The notes under the pieces were generated by a model, which saw only the letters and a program-made list of their open reading frames with translations, did no database searches and was not told where the DNA came from. Source: DATEKX01 sp963726785 (GTDB lineage: Bacteria > Acidobacteriota > Blastocatellia > UBA7656). From it: a stretch of DNA of 64,000 nucleotides. Every line of letters starts with the position of its first letter. Position 1 is the stretch's first letter. Positions 25,601 through 33,651 of the stretch are shown piece by piece. The stretch covers positions 1,612,001 through 1,676,000 of the forward strand of contig CAVSDJ010000008.1 of the NCBI GenBank assembly GCA_963726785.1. Reading direction: 5' to 3'. A program made the position numbers and the translations under genes.

Positions 25601-26121
25601 TCTCAGACCTGGAGCTTGAACAGGCATTTGAATATATAGATGCGGGTGATCTGCTGATGGTAATAGATGCTTGTAATAGCGGTCAGGCATTGGAGTCCGA
25701 AGAGAAACGACGCGGCCCGATGAACTCGAAAGGGCTGGCGCAGCTCGCATACGAAAAAGGGCTTTACATCTTGACGGCAGCGCAGGGCTATCAAGCGGCG
25801 CTGGAAGCCGCCGAACTGGGACATGGTTACTTGACTTATGCTCTTGTAGAGGAAGGGCTGAAGAACGCCTCAGCCGACAATAAACCTAGAGACGGAGCCG
25901 TCTTGATACGCGAGTGGTTAGACTACGCCGTAGAACGTGTGCCGCAAATGCAAGCGGCGGCATTGCAAGGAACTCGCGGGCTGAAGGTTGTATTCGTTCC
26001 GGGCGAAGAAAAGATTTCTGATCCAGAGAAGAGAAATGTGCAACGCCCTCGCGTCTTTTATCGGCGCGAAGTGGAACCCCAACCGTTAATAATAGAAAGA
26101 GTCACAGCGAAGAATAGATGA
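22675..26121 (+). CDS. secreted WD40-repeat protein with C-terminal caspase (C14) domain
   Basis: A protein of 1148 residues from ATG 22675 (AGGAGTGGGA just upstream). The signal peptide MHKKFSIKAIFCFAIIWQLFIPGASLWAQ is followed by a Lys/Pro/Gln-rich linker (about 30-55) and 14 WD40 repeats (about 60-650), each ending in DKTIKLWNV-like strands, enough for two seven-bladed propellers. A spacer with an Ig-like stretch (about 740-830) leads to a caspase-fold peptidase domain (about 835-1130) that starts GTAYVLVAGINEYAN. The catalytic His939 is in YFAGHG and Cys1000 in DACNSG. WD40 plus p20 is a known architecture of bacterial metacaspase-like proteins, but a signal peptide points to action outside the cytoplasm. 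The target is unknown. Confidence 0.9.
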   Translation: MHKKFSIKAIFCFAIIWQLFIPGASLWAQRKKPPQKKPAQQKKSAPPPAKSVEKPALVIQSGHSDNIRAVAFSPDGKLVASASSDKTVRLWEVETGRMLRILDYHTDSVTSIAFSPDGKTIVSGSLDKTVVVCDVKSGRLIRTLRDHGDEVNSVAFSPDGKTIASGSRDETINLWDADNGEVILTIEKPASEVRAVAFSPDSKILASGSADKTVRLWQVSDGHLIGALEGHSSAIRAVAFSPDGQTVASGGDDNIIKLWNVESRLVLRTLQGHSGIVTSTVFSQDGRLLFSGSQDKTIRVWDIQSGKTVNTIVRASAPVTSVALSPDGNTVTAGGWITIDLWNSSNGKWIRTLESRLSNVRAVAFSPNGKTMASATKNTIKLWDVNSGGLINTLEGHSSQVNALAFSASGRRLASSSADKTIKLWNVASGKLIRDFTGHVSNVSALAFSPDSKFIASGSIDKTVGLWDVQSGKSLRYLQGHFTLISAVAFAPNGKTLASGSYDNSIKLWDFDSGKAIHTLTGHTSEVTGIAYSPDGTMLASSSRDKTIKLWNPQTGQLIRTLEGHAADVFAIAFKPDGTALASGSYDKTLRLWNPQSGKLIRTLEGHSGPVVAVTFSPDGRFILSGSDDASAKIWSPETAQLLSTLVSFNDGSEWLVITPEGLFDGSPEAWKTILWRFAGNTFDVSPVESFFNEFYYPGLLAGVLAGKKPSAVQNIARVDRRQPQVKLALGDDRTNAERPIASQKVKISVQIAEAPPDGNHPAGSGARDVRLFRNGSLIKAWRGDVLTSQQSVTLEETISIVAGENRLTAYAFNKDNIKSADATLTLKGSESLKRKGTAYVLVAGINEYANTQYDLKYAVADARAFGDTLKQTLSKSGSFSRIEVIPLLDQNAVRANILTALNKLAGKDSATLPNPPADLNRIKPAEPEDAVIVYFAGHGLAHKDRFYLIPHDLGYAGPRDGLDEAGLNTLLAHSISDLELEQAFEYIDAGDLLMVIDACNSGQALESEEKRRGPMNSKGLAQLAYEKGLYILTAAQGYQAALEAAELGHGYLTYALVEEGLKNASADNKPRDGAVLIREWLDYAVERVPQMQAAALQGTRGLKVVFVPGEEKISDPEKRNVQRPRVFYRREVEPQPLIIERVTAKNR

Positions 26122-26159
26122 TTATCTGGTGTACAAAGAACTAGTCATCGAGTTGACAA

Positions 26160-26189
26160 TTGATCAGCCCGATGAATCGGGCTGATCAA
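26160..26189. terminator. perfect 14-bp hairpin after the WD40-caspase gene
   Basis: TTGATCAGCCCGAT and ATCGGGCTGATCAA are separated only by GA, 38 bases downstream of the stop codon. It is a very stable stem without a T-tract; placed to end the WD40-caspase transcript ahead of the ABC-F gene. Confidence 0.6.
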
Positions 26190-26278
26190 CGGCGCAACGG
26201 GTTTGTCAACATCTACTCTCTCTTATTTGCTGCGTAACATGAATAATTATCTAAAAAAGATTCTGTGACGATACTCGA

Positions 26279-28162
26279 ATGAATATAGTTTCCCTTGAAA
26301 ATATCAGTAAGGCTTATGCCGTCAATCCTCTGTTTGAAGGCGTGACGTTCGGCCTCGAAGAAGGCGAAAAAATCGGCATCATAGGGTTGAACGGCTCAGG
26401 CAAATCAACCATCCTGCGTATCATCGCAGGGCGCGAGCAGCCCGACACGGGGCGAGCCGTCGTTGCTAATAATCGTGCCGTTGCTTACTTGCCGCAGAAC
26501 CCTCCGTTCGACCCGGACCAGTCTGTGCTCGATGTAGTCTTCGCAGCAAGCAACGAGAAGATGCGGTTACTACGAGATTATGAGATGGCTTGTCACGATC
26601 TATCCCTGCGCGACGGTGATGAGCGATTGCTTGATCGAGTCGCAAAGCTGGCTCATCAGCTCGAAGAAACAGGCGCATGGGATATGGAGACAAACGCCAA
26701 GACCGTCCTCACACAACTTGGCATCACTGACACAGGGGAACGGATGGGGGCGCTTTCCGGCGGACAGCGCAAGCGAGTCGCGCTGGCTAAAGCACTGGTT
26801 GCGCGCCCGGACCTGTTGCTGCTTGACGAGCCTACGAATCACCTCGACGCAGACACAATAGCATGGCTTGAAACATACCTTGCGCGTTATGCGGGCACGC
26901 TTCTTCTTGTTACTCACGACCGTTACTTTCTTGATCGCGTGACCACGCGCATCCTTGAAATTGATCGAGGCGGCGTGCAGAGCTTCGCGGGCAATTATGC
27001 GTATTATGTCGAAAAGAAAGAGGAGCAGGAAGCGCAACTCTCTGCCGCAAGCGTGAAGCGCGAGGCTTTGCTTCGTCGCGAACTGGCATGGCTCAAGCGC
27101 GGCGCAAAGGCTCGCACCACAAAACAGAAGGCGCGCGTAGGTCGCGCAGAAGAACTCAAGCGGCAACCGGTTGAAAGAGCGAAAGCCGAGTTGGATATTT
27201 CAGTGGGCTTCAGCCGGATGGGCAAGAAAATTCTGGAGCTTAACGCCGTCTCGAAATCTTATGGCGATCTAAAAGTTATCGAAGGATTCAACTACAACTT
27301 GAAGCGCAGCGACCGCATCGGCGTTATCGGCCCGAACGGATCAGGCAAGACAACGCTGCTTGAGATAATCACCGGAGGAGTTGAACCGGATGCAGGTCAT
27401 GTCGAGCGGGGCCAGACCATCGTCATAGGTTACTACGATCAAGAGAACCGCGAATTGAACGACGCCGAGCGAGTGATAGATTACATACGCGAGGTCGCCG
27501 AAAGGATCGAAACCGCTGACGGTCAGGTCATCACGGCGAGTCAGATGCTTGAGAAGTTTCTCTTTCCGCCATCAATGCAGTATGACGTGATTGAAAGATT
27601 ATCGGGCGGCGAGCGGCGCAGGCTTTACCTGCTCAGAGTGCTGATGAGCGCCCCAAATATTCTGCTGCTGGACGAGCCGACAAATGATCTCGATATTCAA
27701 ACGCTCGTGCGGTTAGAGGATTATCTCGATTCTTTCCCCGGATGTTTAATTATCGTAAGCCACGACCGTTACTTTCTTGATCGCACCGTGGATACAATCT
27801 TTCGATTTGAAGGCGACGGACGAGTTCAGGAGTACCCCGGCAACTACAGCGCCTTTCTCGAATCTCGCGAGCGGGAGGAAGCTGAAACTATCGAAACAAT
27901 ATCGCGAGCCGCGACGCCTGTGACATCAGCGAAATCATCTGTCACGACACGTCGGCTGTCATACAAAGAGCGGCGCGAATTCGAGGAACTGGAAAAAAGA
28001 ATCGAAGAGGCGGAAGCAAGAAAGGGCGAGGTTCAACGCCAGTTGGCAGCATCCGCGAGCGATTTCGTCCTGGTGCAGGCGCTCTACACAGAGCTTGAAT
28101 CGCTCAACGAGCAGTTGGAGCGAGACGTTGATCGCTGGGCCGAGCTTGCAGAGTTCGCTTGA
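26279..28162 (+). CDS. uup: ABC-F family ATP-binding protein, Uup-like
   Basis: A soluble ABC-F ATPase of 627 residues with two nucleotide-binding domains: Walker A GLNGSGKST and GPNGSGKTT, signatures LSGGQRKRVALAKAL and LSGGERRRLYLLRVL, and Walker B LLLLDEPTNHLD and ILLLDEPTNDLD. The linker with EELKRQPVERAKAE lies between them. It ends with a charged coiled coil (YKERREFEELEKRIEEAEARK...QLERDVDRWAELAEF), the Uup-type C-terminal domain, which separates it from EttA. ABC-F proteins act on the ribosome; Uup is also linked to branched-DNA stability. The gene stands alone, with about 157 bases upstream. Confidence 0.88.
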   Translation: MNIVSLENISKAYAVNPLFEGVTFGLEEGEKIGIIGLNGSGKSTILRIIAGREQPDTGRAVVANNRAVAYLPQNPPFDPDQSVLDVVFAASNEKMRLLRDYEMACHDLSLRDGDERLLDRVAKLAHQLEETGAWDMETNAKTVLTQLGITDTGERMGALSGGQRKRVALAKALVARPDLLLLDEPTNHLDADTIAWLETYLARYAGTLLLVTHDRYFLDRVTTRILEIDRGGVQSFAGNYAYYVEKKEEQEAQLSAASVKREALLRRELAWLKRGAKARTTKQKARVGRAEELKRQPVERAKAELDISVGFSRMGKKILELNAVSKSYGDLKVIEGFNYNLKRSDRIGVIGPNGSGKTTLLEIITGGVEPDAGHVERGQTIVIGYYDQENRELNDAERVIDYIREVAERIETADGQVITASQMLEKFLFPPSMQYDVIERLSGGERRRLYLLRVLMSAPNILLLDEPTNDLDIQTLVRLEDYLDSFPGCLIIVSHDRYFLDRTVDTIFRFEGDGRVQEYPGNYSAFLESREREEAETIETISRAATPVTSAKSSVTTRRLSYKERREFEELEKRIEEAEARKGEVQRQLAASASDFVLVQALYTELESLNEQLERDVDRWAELAEFA

Positions 28163-28556
28163 GTTCTGCTTCTACACTAGGGCGCTATGTTTGACACAAC
28201 AAGCGGCACTCACCCAAGGACAGACCGTTTATGCATTCAAGCGCGATTTATTTCAGCAGCCCATCCCGCACTAACTCCCCTTCTTGGAGCACTTTTTAGT
28301 CGCTGCGTAATTTCAGTAATATAAATAAAATACATATCTTAAGATCAACAATTTTTAACAGGGGCAAACTAAATTTTACATTATTTGTAGCTTATCTTAC
28401 GTCATATAAAGTGGAAGAGAATTTAATTAAAAATCCGTAGAATTTCTCCGCGTGACATGGGAAGTTTTTGTCACTCTCTACACAGTAAGGATCTGAAGTT
28501 ACTTTTGCCTTGAATCCTCACCCAGAAGAGTCAGACAGGCTCTACGATATTGCAAA
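28163..28556. other. A+T-rich intergenic region
   Basis: About 390 bases, noticeably A+T-richer than the flanks (28310-28440 especially), with no supported gene. The base composition change marks the start of a decayed accessory zone that reaches to 30058. Confidence 0.4.
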
Positions 28557-28661
28557 ACCGACCCTGTGACCATAGATGGGGCCACGCAACCGGGTTTCGC
28601 GGGCTTACCTATCGTCGAGGCTGAACGAGCGCAAAAGTATCGCCTCTGCCCGTTCATCTAA
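28557..28661 (+). pseudogene. remnant of a secreted beta-helix protein
   Basis: A short open stretch reads TDPVTIDGATQPGFAGLPIVE, matching the very conserved TDPVTIDGTTQPGFAGTPI-type motif of CSLREA/parallel beta-helix secreted proteins. No start, no signal peptide and no repeats survive around it. It is a fragment of a once larger gene. Confidence 0.55.
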
Positions 28662-28738
28662 TGGTGTTCATCACTCCTGGGGAGGGAACTCTCAGTCTGG
28701 CATTTAGCAAAACAGTTGGCTAAATCTGAACCTGTTTT

Positions 28739-29251
28739 ATGGGGCGAGATGACAATCTCTTTCAGTTTGGAGCTTTCCGCCTGGATGCGGGCGAGCGGGT
28801 GCTCCTGCGCGATGGCCGACTAGTACCGCTACCTGCGAAGGTTTTGAGTACCCTTCTTCTCCTCGTTCGGAATAACGGGCATGTCGTGGAAAAGGACGTT
28901 CTAATGCAAGAAGTTTGGCCGGATGAGTATGTCGAGGAAGGCAATCTCTCCCAACATATCTTCATTCTGCGCAGGGCTCTTGGGGAAAGCACCGAGAATC
29001 CCAAGTACATCGAAACTGTTCCGCGTCGAGGCTATCGTTTTGTCGGCAAAATAGAACGCGAGGAAAAGGCTGATGACAAAGGGATCGATTCTCTTGCAGT
29101 GCTTCCTTTTGTCAATGCTGGTAATGATCCCAACATGGAGTACCTTTCGGATGGGATAACCGAGGGCGTAATGAATAGCCTTTCGCACCTTCCGCAGTTG
29201 AAAATGATGGCACGTAGTACAGTCTTTCGTTACAAAGGGGGCTGGTATTGA
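28739..29251 (+). pseudogene. winged-helix (OmpR/CadC-type) TPR regulator, N-terminal part, frameshifted
   Basis: Residues 8-105 form a winged-helix DNA-binding domain of the OmpR/PhoB C-terminal type, as in ToxR/CadC-like acidobacterial regulators: FGAFRLDAGERVLLRDGRLVPLPAKVLSTLLLLVRNNGHVVEKDVLMQEVWPDEYVEEGNLSQHIFILRRALGE and TVPRRGYRFVG. Then comes the SLAVLPFVNAGNDPNMEYLSDGITEGVMNSLSHLPQLKMMARSTVFRYKG segment that precedes the TPR region in this family. The frame breaks at about 29240-29250; IDPREAGHSLGVRAVMTG continues in the next frame. Confidence 0.75.
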
Positions 29252-29288
29252 CCCGCGAGAGGCTGGCCATAGTCTCGGAGTCCGCGCA

Positions 29289-29768
29289 GTGATGACGGGC
29301 ATTGTTCAACAGGTCGGAGAACAACTTGTCATAAGTGCAGAACTGGTCGATGTTAAGGACGGATCGCGGATCTGGGGTGAACAATATTACAGGAAATCCT
29401 CGGACATTTTCTCTTTGCAAAACGAATTGGCTTCAGAGATCTCAGAGAAGTTACGCCTTAGATTGAGCGGTGAGCAGAGGGAAAAACTAACGAAACGATT
29501 TACTGAAAACAGAGAGGCCTACGAGTTTTATCTTAAGGGACGATATGCCTGGGGCAGAAGAGCCATCGAGGATCTGAAAAAAGGTGTTGAATACTTCCGG
29601 CAGGCAATTGCCGAAGACCCAACAGCCCATCAGTGGCATGGTGAATATCTGGTGTCGATGGGTCTATTTGATCAGGGGATCGCCGAGCTGAAGAAGGCCC
29701 GGGACCTCGATCCACTTCTCGCTCATCATCAACACAAATCTTGGACTCAACTACCTGGTTACTGCTAA
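29289..29768 (+). pseudogene. winged-helix/TPR regulator, C-terminal remnant with internal deletion
   Basis: Continuation of the regulator: MTGIVQQVGEQLVISAELVDVKDGSRIWGEQYYRKSSDIFSLQNELASEI..., a TolB-like periplasmic-sensor segment, then the first TPR (AYEFYLKGRYAWGRRAIEDLKKGVEYFRQAIAEDPT). It jumps directly to a late TPR (AHQWHGEYLVSMGLFDQGIAELKKARDLDPL), so several TPR units are lost. A further one-base shift hides LIINTNLGLNYL in another frame, and the gene stops there. Full-length relatives are commonly 600 or more residues; this one is clearly dead. Confidence 0.72.
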
Positions 29769-30058
29769 ATGATGTACTAGAATCTGAACATGGACGCCCG
29801 TGGTGGCGTCCATGTTGATTTGACACCGAGGGCGCTATGACGCTCGAAATCTGTTGTATGGATTGGGTATTGCGCCCTCCAAATCAAGGCTTAGTGGGCG
29901 GCGTTTTCGATTTCCGAGCAGGTCGCTTGCATTCACTCTTTTGCACATCTCCGGCCTGTTCCTACTGCGAGCTATTCTTCCGAAAAGGAAAGGCGGGCTG
30001 GATAGCCTCACCTAAATCATTGAAAATACTAGTAGCAGTGGTGATAAGTCAGAAAAAA
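29769..30058. other. gap between regulator pseudogene and left repeat
   Basis: No supported gene. A 76-codon open stretch is present but has no signal, no motif and no good ribosome-binding site. The last bases, read into the repeat in one frame, give EKSEIGTWGFEPQTPTVS, like the tail of the integrase remnant at 39918-40313, so this may be the end of another decayed integrase. Confidence 0.35.
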
Positions 30059-30106
30059 GTGAAATAGGCACGTGGGGATTTGAACCCCAGACCCCTACCG
30101 TGTCAA
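30059..30106. repeat. left attachment-site direct repeat (48 bp), 3' half of tRNA-Val
   Basis: Forty-eight bases identical to 40258-40305. They cover the anticodon loop, T-arm and 3' acceptor side of tRNA-Val(GAC) (minus strand) and a few bases beyond it. Beyond this point (30107) the sequence no longer matches the tRNA. This is the pattern left by a tyrosine recombinase using a tRNA 3' half as att site. Confidence 0.82.
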
Positions 30107-30650
30107 AGCCGAAATCTGCATGATGTGGTGTGTTATCAAGTGCTGGCGAGTCCTTTGTAGTTCGCTGATTATAAAGGGCTTGCCGCACTTAATCAGTAAC
30201 TTTCGTGTTATCTCGTCCTTTGGTGTTTTATGCTGTTTCGTAGCGTTTTTGATAGAGGTTATGTGACAATTATGTGACAGCTACGTAAGAATTCTTACCT
30301 TACTGTCTGCTGTCAAGGTTGCTGTCATTGCATGCTGTGGGTTGGTCTATCAAAAATGAGTTGAAGACTCGCGGCGCACATTAAAACCGCGAGTACGTGC
30401 GATATCGAAAATCAACCATATAATTTAACCGATCTGTGATTTTGATCTCAGCTTCGATCAGGTCCAATTGCCATTGCAATGCAATCAGTAATACAATGTG
30501 GTTCGCCCCGAACTTGGCAGCTATAAAAGAGGAGAGGATGTAGGCTACACTAGATACACTGCCATCTTAAATTAATACTCAAGCTGCCTCCCCATCAGTC
30601 GTCAAATAATGTGAGCGCAAAACTAGACTGCAAGTCCTGGTATTTACCTT
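30107..30650. other. region between left att site and histidine kinase gene
   Basis: About 540 bases without a supported gene. It contains repeated TTATGTGACA words near 30258-30280, resembling the GTGACAAA words near the right-hand integrase end, and A+T-rich sequence toward 30560. It probably holds the promoter of the histidine kinase gene. Confidence 0.35.
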
Positions 30651-33308
30651 ATGGCCCATTCACCGGCTTATGTGTTTATGTCCGTTGTCGCCCGGCTTTT
30701 TGCATTGCTGTCGAGCTTGATCTGGCTATCTATTGCTACAGCTACGGCGCAATACCGTTTCGATAGTTGGACGACTGACAACGGGCTGCCGCAGAACTCC
30801 GTTCGCTCGATCATACAGACCCGCGACGGTTATCTGTGGCTAACGACTTTCGACGGGCTGGTGCGTTTTGACGGCGTGCGCTTCAAGGTGTTCAACAAGA
30901 GTAATACCAGAGGACTCAGCACCAACCGTTTCACCTCTCTCTACGAAGACAAAGACGGGACGCTTTGGGCCGGGACGGGTGATGGCGGATTGACTATCTA
31001 TCGCGACGGCGTGTTCACGTCTTACACTAACGCCGACGGGATGCCGACAGGTCAAGTTATGGCTTTGGCGCATGACCTGAGAGGCGAATTGCTTATCGGT
31101 ATTGGATCCGGCCAGTTTTACATGCGCGAGGGCAGATTCGTCCCCGCGCCGCCTGAGTATCAGGCACAGGATATAAGACATTACCTTGCGCCTTCCGGCG
31201 CGCAATGGACTATCTCTGCAAATGGAGCTAGACAGGTCACAGACGGGCGCACGACTCAATACCAGATGAATCTAATCTTTGCTTCCGGCGTATGGCCTTA
31301 CGAAGACAGTCAGGGGAATTTGTGGTTAGGCGATCAGGCGGGGATATATCGGCTGCGCGACGGCCAGATCACGCGATACCTGGGACATGACGGCGTGCCG
31401 TCGCGCACTCTTCTGCGCCCGCAGTGTGAAGACGACGAAGGCGGCATCTGGTTTGCCACAGGAAAGGTACACTTACCGGGCACGGGGGTGGCTCGCTTCA
31501 AAGACGGGCGGTTCACCGTCTATGGTAAGAGCAGCGGGTTAGGCAATCTAACGATTAGTTGCATCTTCAAGGATCGTGAAGGCACGCTCTGGGTTGGCAC
31601 ATCACGCGGGCTGCATCGCCTGACAAAACAAATTATCACCGGATACTCTACGGCCAGTGGACTGCTTAACCGCGAAGTCTATCCTATTTTGCAATCCCGC
31701 AGCGGCGACATCTGGGTCGGCTCGACACAAGGACTGAGCCGATTCACAGATGGACAGTTCAAGAACACTCTGTTGCCGAAGCCAAATAATATTGTACAGG
31801 CTCTGCGCGAAGACGGCGCGAGGCATTTATGGATTGGCCTTGTCGGCGGCTTGCTTTGCTATGAGAATGGCAAGCTGGAAAACTTATCGAGTCTGGTCGA
31901 AGGAGCAACGGTTCGCACGATTTTGACGGATCATTATGGCAACGTCTGGGTTGGCTCCGAGCGCGGCCTGTTCAAATTCGATGGCGAGCGAGTCGCGGCA
32001 CACTACACGACGAAAGACGGACTGCCCGCCGACGATGTGACGGTAATTCATGAAGACCGAAACGGCGACCTGTGGATCGGTACTTCCGGCGCACTGGTGC
32101 AGTTCAAAGACGGGCAATTCATCACCTCCGCGATGGCCGGAGAGGTGGCGCGCAATCATATCTGGTCTATCTATGAAGACCAAGACGGGACGTTTTGGAT
32201 TGGAACTTATGACGATGGCCTGATCCGATTCCGCGACGGACATTTCTTTAACTACAAGATGGAGCATGGGCTGTTCGATAACGGAGTCTTTCAGACACTC
32301 GAAGACCGGCGCGGTTATTTCTGGATCAGTTGCAACAGAGGCATCTATCGCGTCAGCCGCCAGGAGTTGAATGATTTCGCAGACGGCAGAATTTCGAGGA
32401 TCAACAGTGTCGCATACGGGAAACAGGATGGCATGCTCAACATCGAGTGCAACGGAGGGCGGCTGCCTGCCGGGATTATAGCGCGCGACGGTAAATTCTG
32501 GTTTCCGACGCAGGAAGGTGTCGCAGTAGTTGACACGGAAGCCGTCTACGTCAATCCGCAGGCCCCGCCTGTGCTGATCGAATCAGTCACCCTTGAGCGC
32601 GACCCTGTTGATTTTCGAGGCGGCGTGATTATCGAGCCGGGGCAGCGTGGCCTGGAGATCAGCTACACGGGGCTGAGTTACATCAAGTCTGATCAGATCA
32701 AATTCAAGTACAGGTTGGAAGGTCTTGACGCCGACTGGGTAGACGCAGGCACGCGCCGCATGGCCTATTTCCCTTATCTTCCGCCCGGCAGCTACACGTT
32801 CCGCGTGATCGCCGCCAACAGCGACGGCGTCTGGAACAACGAAGATGCATCAATCACTGTGATAGTACGCGCTGCATTCTGGCAGCGGTTGTGGTTCTGG
32901 TTATTGTGCGCGGGCGCAGTTGTAGGCATCGCGGTTTTTGCTATCAGAGGTCGCCTCGCCCGGTTGAAGATCAAGCAGGCGGAACATGAAGCGTTCTCGC
33001 GGCGACTCATCGAATCACAGGAGGGCGAGCGCAAGCGCATCGCTGCCGAATTGCACGACAGTCTGGGTCAGAACCTGCTGATCGTCAAGAACTGGGCGCT
33101 GATCGGGTTGAACTCGCTCGCGGAAGATAATCCCGCCCGCGAGCATCTTACTGAAATCTCTGAGACGACTTCGCTGGCTCTAGACGAAGTACGCGAGATC
33201 GCCCACAACCTCAGACCTTATCAGCTCGAAAGGCTCGGACTGACAAACACGATTGAGCACATGGTTCGCCATGTCGAAGAACTCTTCGGACATCGAATTC
33301 ATCACTGA
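30651..33308 (+). CDS. two-component regulator-propeller sensor histidine kinase (frameshifted before the ATPase domain)
   Basis: A protein of 885 residues as read. An N-terminal signal/anchor (about 1-30) precedes two seven-bladed propellers of the Reg_prop type (about 35-620; units such as DRNGDLWIGTSGALVQF, EDQDGTFWIGTYDDGL). A Y_Y_Y domain follows (about 650-740: LEISYTGLSYIKSDQIKFKYRLEGLDADWVDAG), then one transmembrane helix (about 748-772) and a HisKA_3 dimerisation domain with the phospho-acceptor His in ERKRIAAELHDSLGQ. The frame runs out at ELFGHRIHH. The HATPase_c domain continues in the next frame (33253-33633). A surplus base near 33280-33286 is the likely cause. It would sense an extracellular ligand, in this family often a glycan breakdown product, and phosphorylate the following NarL-type regulator. 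Confidence 0.88.
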   Translation: MAHSPAYVFMSVVARLFALLSSLIWLSIATATAQYRFDSWTTDNGLPQNSVRSIIQTRDGYLWLTTFDGLVRFDGVRFKVFNKSNTRGLSTNRFTSLYEDKDGTLWAGTGDGGLTIYRDGVFTSYTNADGMPTGQVMALAHDLRGELLIGIGSGQFYMREGRFVPAPPEYQAQDIRHYLAPSGAQWTISANGARQVTDGRTTQYQMNLIFASGVWPYEDSQGNLWLGDQAGIYRLRDGQITRYLGHDGVPSRTLLRPQCEDDEGGIWFATGKVHLPGTGVARFKDGRFTVYGKSSGLGNLTISCIFKDREGTLWVGTSRGLHRLTKQIITGYSTASGLLNREVYPILQSRSGDIWVGSTQGLSRFTDGQFKNTLLPKPNNIVQALREDGARHLWIGLVGGLLCYENGKLENLSSLVEGATVRTILTDHYGNVWVGSERGLFKFDGERVAAHYTTKDGLPADDVTVIHEDRNGDLWIGTSGALVQFKDGQFITSAMAGEVARNHIWSIYEDQDGTFWIGTYDDGLIRFRDGHFFNYKMEHGLFDNGVFQTLEDRRGYFWISCNRGIYRVSRQELNDFADGRISRINSVAYGKQDGMLNIECNGGRLPAGIIARDGKFWFPTQEGVAVVDTEAVYVNPQAPPVLIESVTLERDPVDFRGGVIIEPGQRGLEISYTGLSYIKSDQIKFKYRLEGLDADWVDAGTRRMAYFPYLPPGSYTFRVIAANSDGVWNNEDASITVIVRAAFWQRLWFWLLCAGAVVGIAVFAIRGRLARLKIKQAEHEAFSRRLIESQEGERKRIAAELHDSLGQNLLIVKNWALIGLNSLAEDNPAREHLTEISETTSLALDEVREIAHNLRPYQLERLGLTNTIEHMVRHVEELFGHRIHH

Positions 33309-33633
33309 GATAGACAACATTGATGGACTGTTATCGAAAGAGTCTGAAATCAATCTCTATCGCGTGGTGCAGGAGTGCGTCAACAACATCCTCAAGCACA
33401 GCGCGGCGACCAGTGCCTGGCTGTTGATTAAACGAACGGCCAGCGGAGCCGAGATCACTTGCAGGGATAACGGGCAAGGGTTCGACTCCGAAGCCAGCTC
33501 GCGCAAGGGCGGCACGGGGTTGATAGGCATGGCCGAACGTGTGCGGATGCTCGGAGGCCGTTACACGATGGAGACGGCTCCGGGAAAAGGCGCGACGATC
33601 CGCGTCACCATCGGCAAGATTGACAATGAATAG
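33253..33633 (+). CDS. histidine kinase ATPase domain, 3' part of the frameshifted sensor gene
   Basis: From about 33286 the frame reads SDIEFITEIDNIDGLLSKESEINLYRVVQECVNNILKHSAATSAWLL, the N-box helix of HATPase_c, then ITCRDNGQGFDSEASSRKGGTGLIGMAERVRMLGGRYTMETAPGKGATIRVTI (G1 and G2 boxes), a complete NarX-type ATP-binding domain. It lacks its own plausible start or ribosome-binding site, so it belongs to the preceding gene. The stop is 18 bases before the response regulator start. Confidence 0.85.
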   Translation: MSTWFAMSKNSSDIEFITEIDNIDGLLSKESEINLYRVVQECVNNILKHSAATSAWLLIKRTASGAEITCRDNGQGFDSEASSRKGGTGLIGMAERVRMLGGRYTMETAPGKGATIRVTIGKIDNE

Positions 33634-33651
33634 ATTGCGAAGGAAACAGTA

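Noticed and set aside
29837..30067. 76-codon open frame before the left att site
   Set aside because: No signal peptide, motif or ribosome-binding site; ends in the att repeat; lies in a decay zone.
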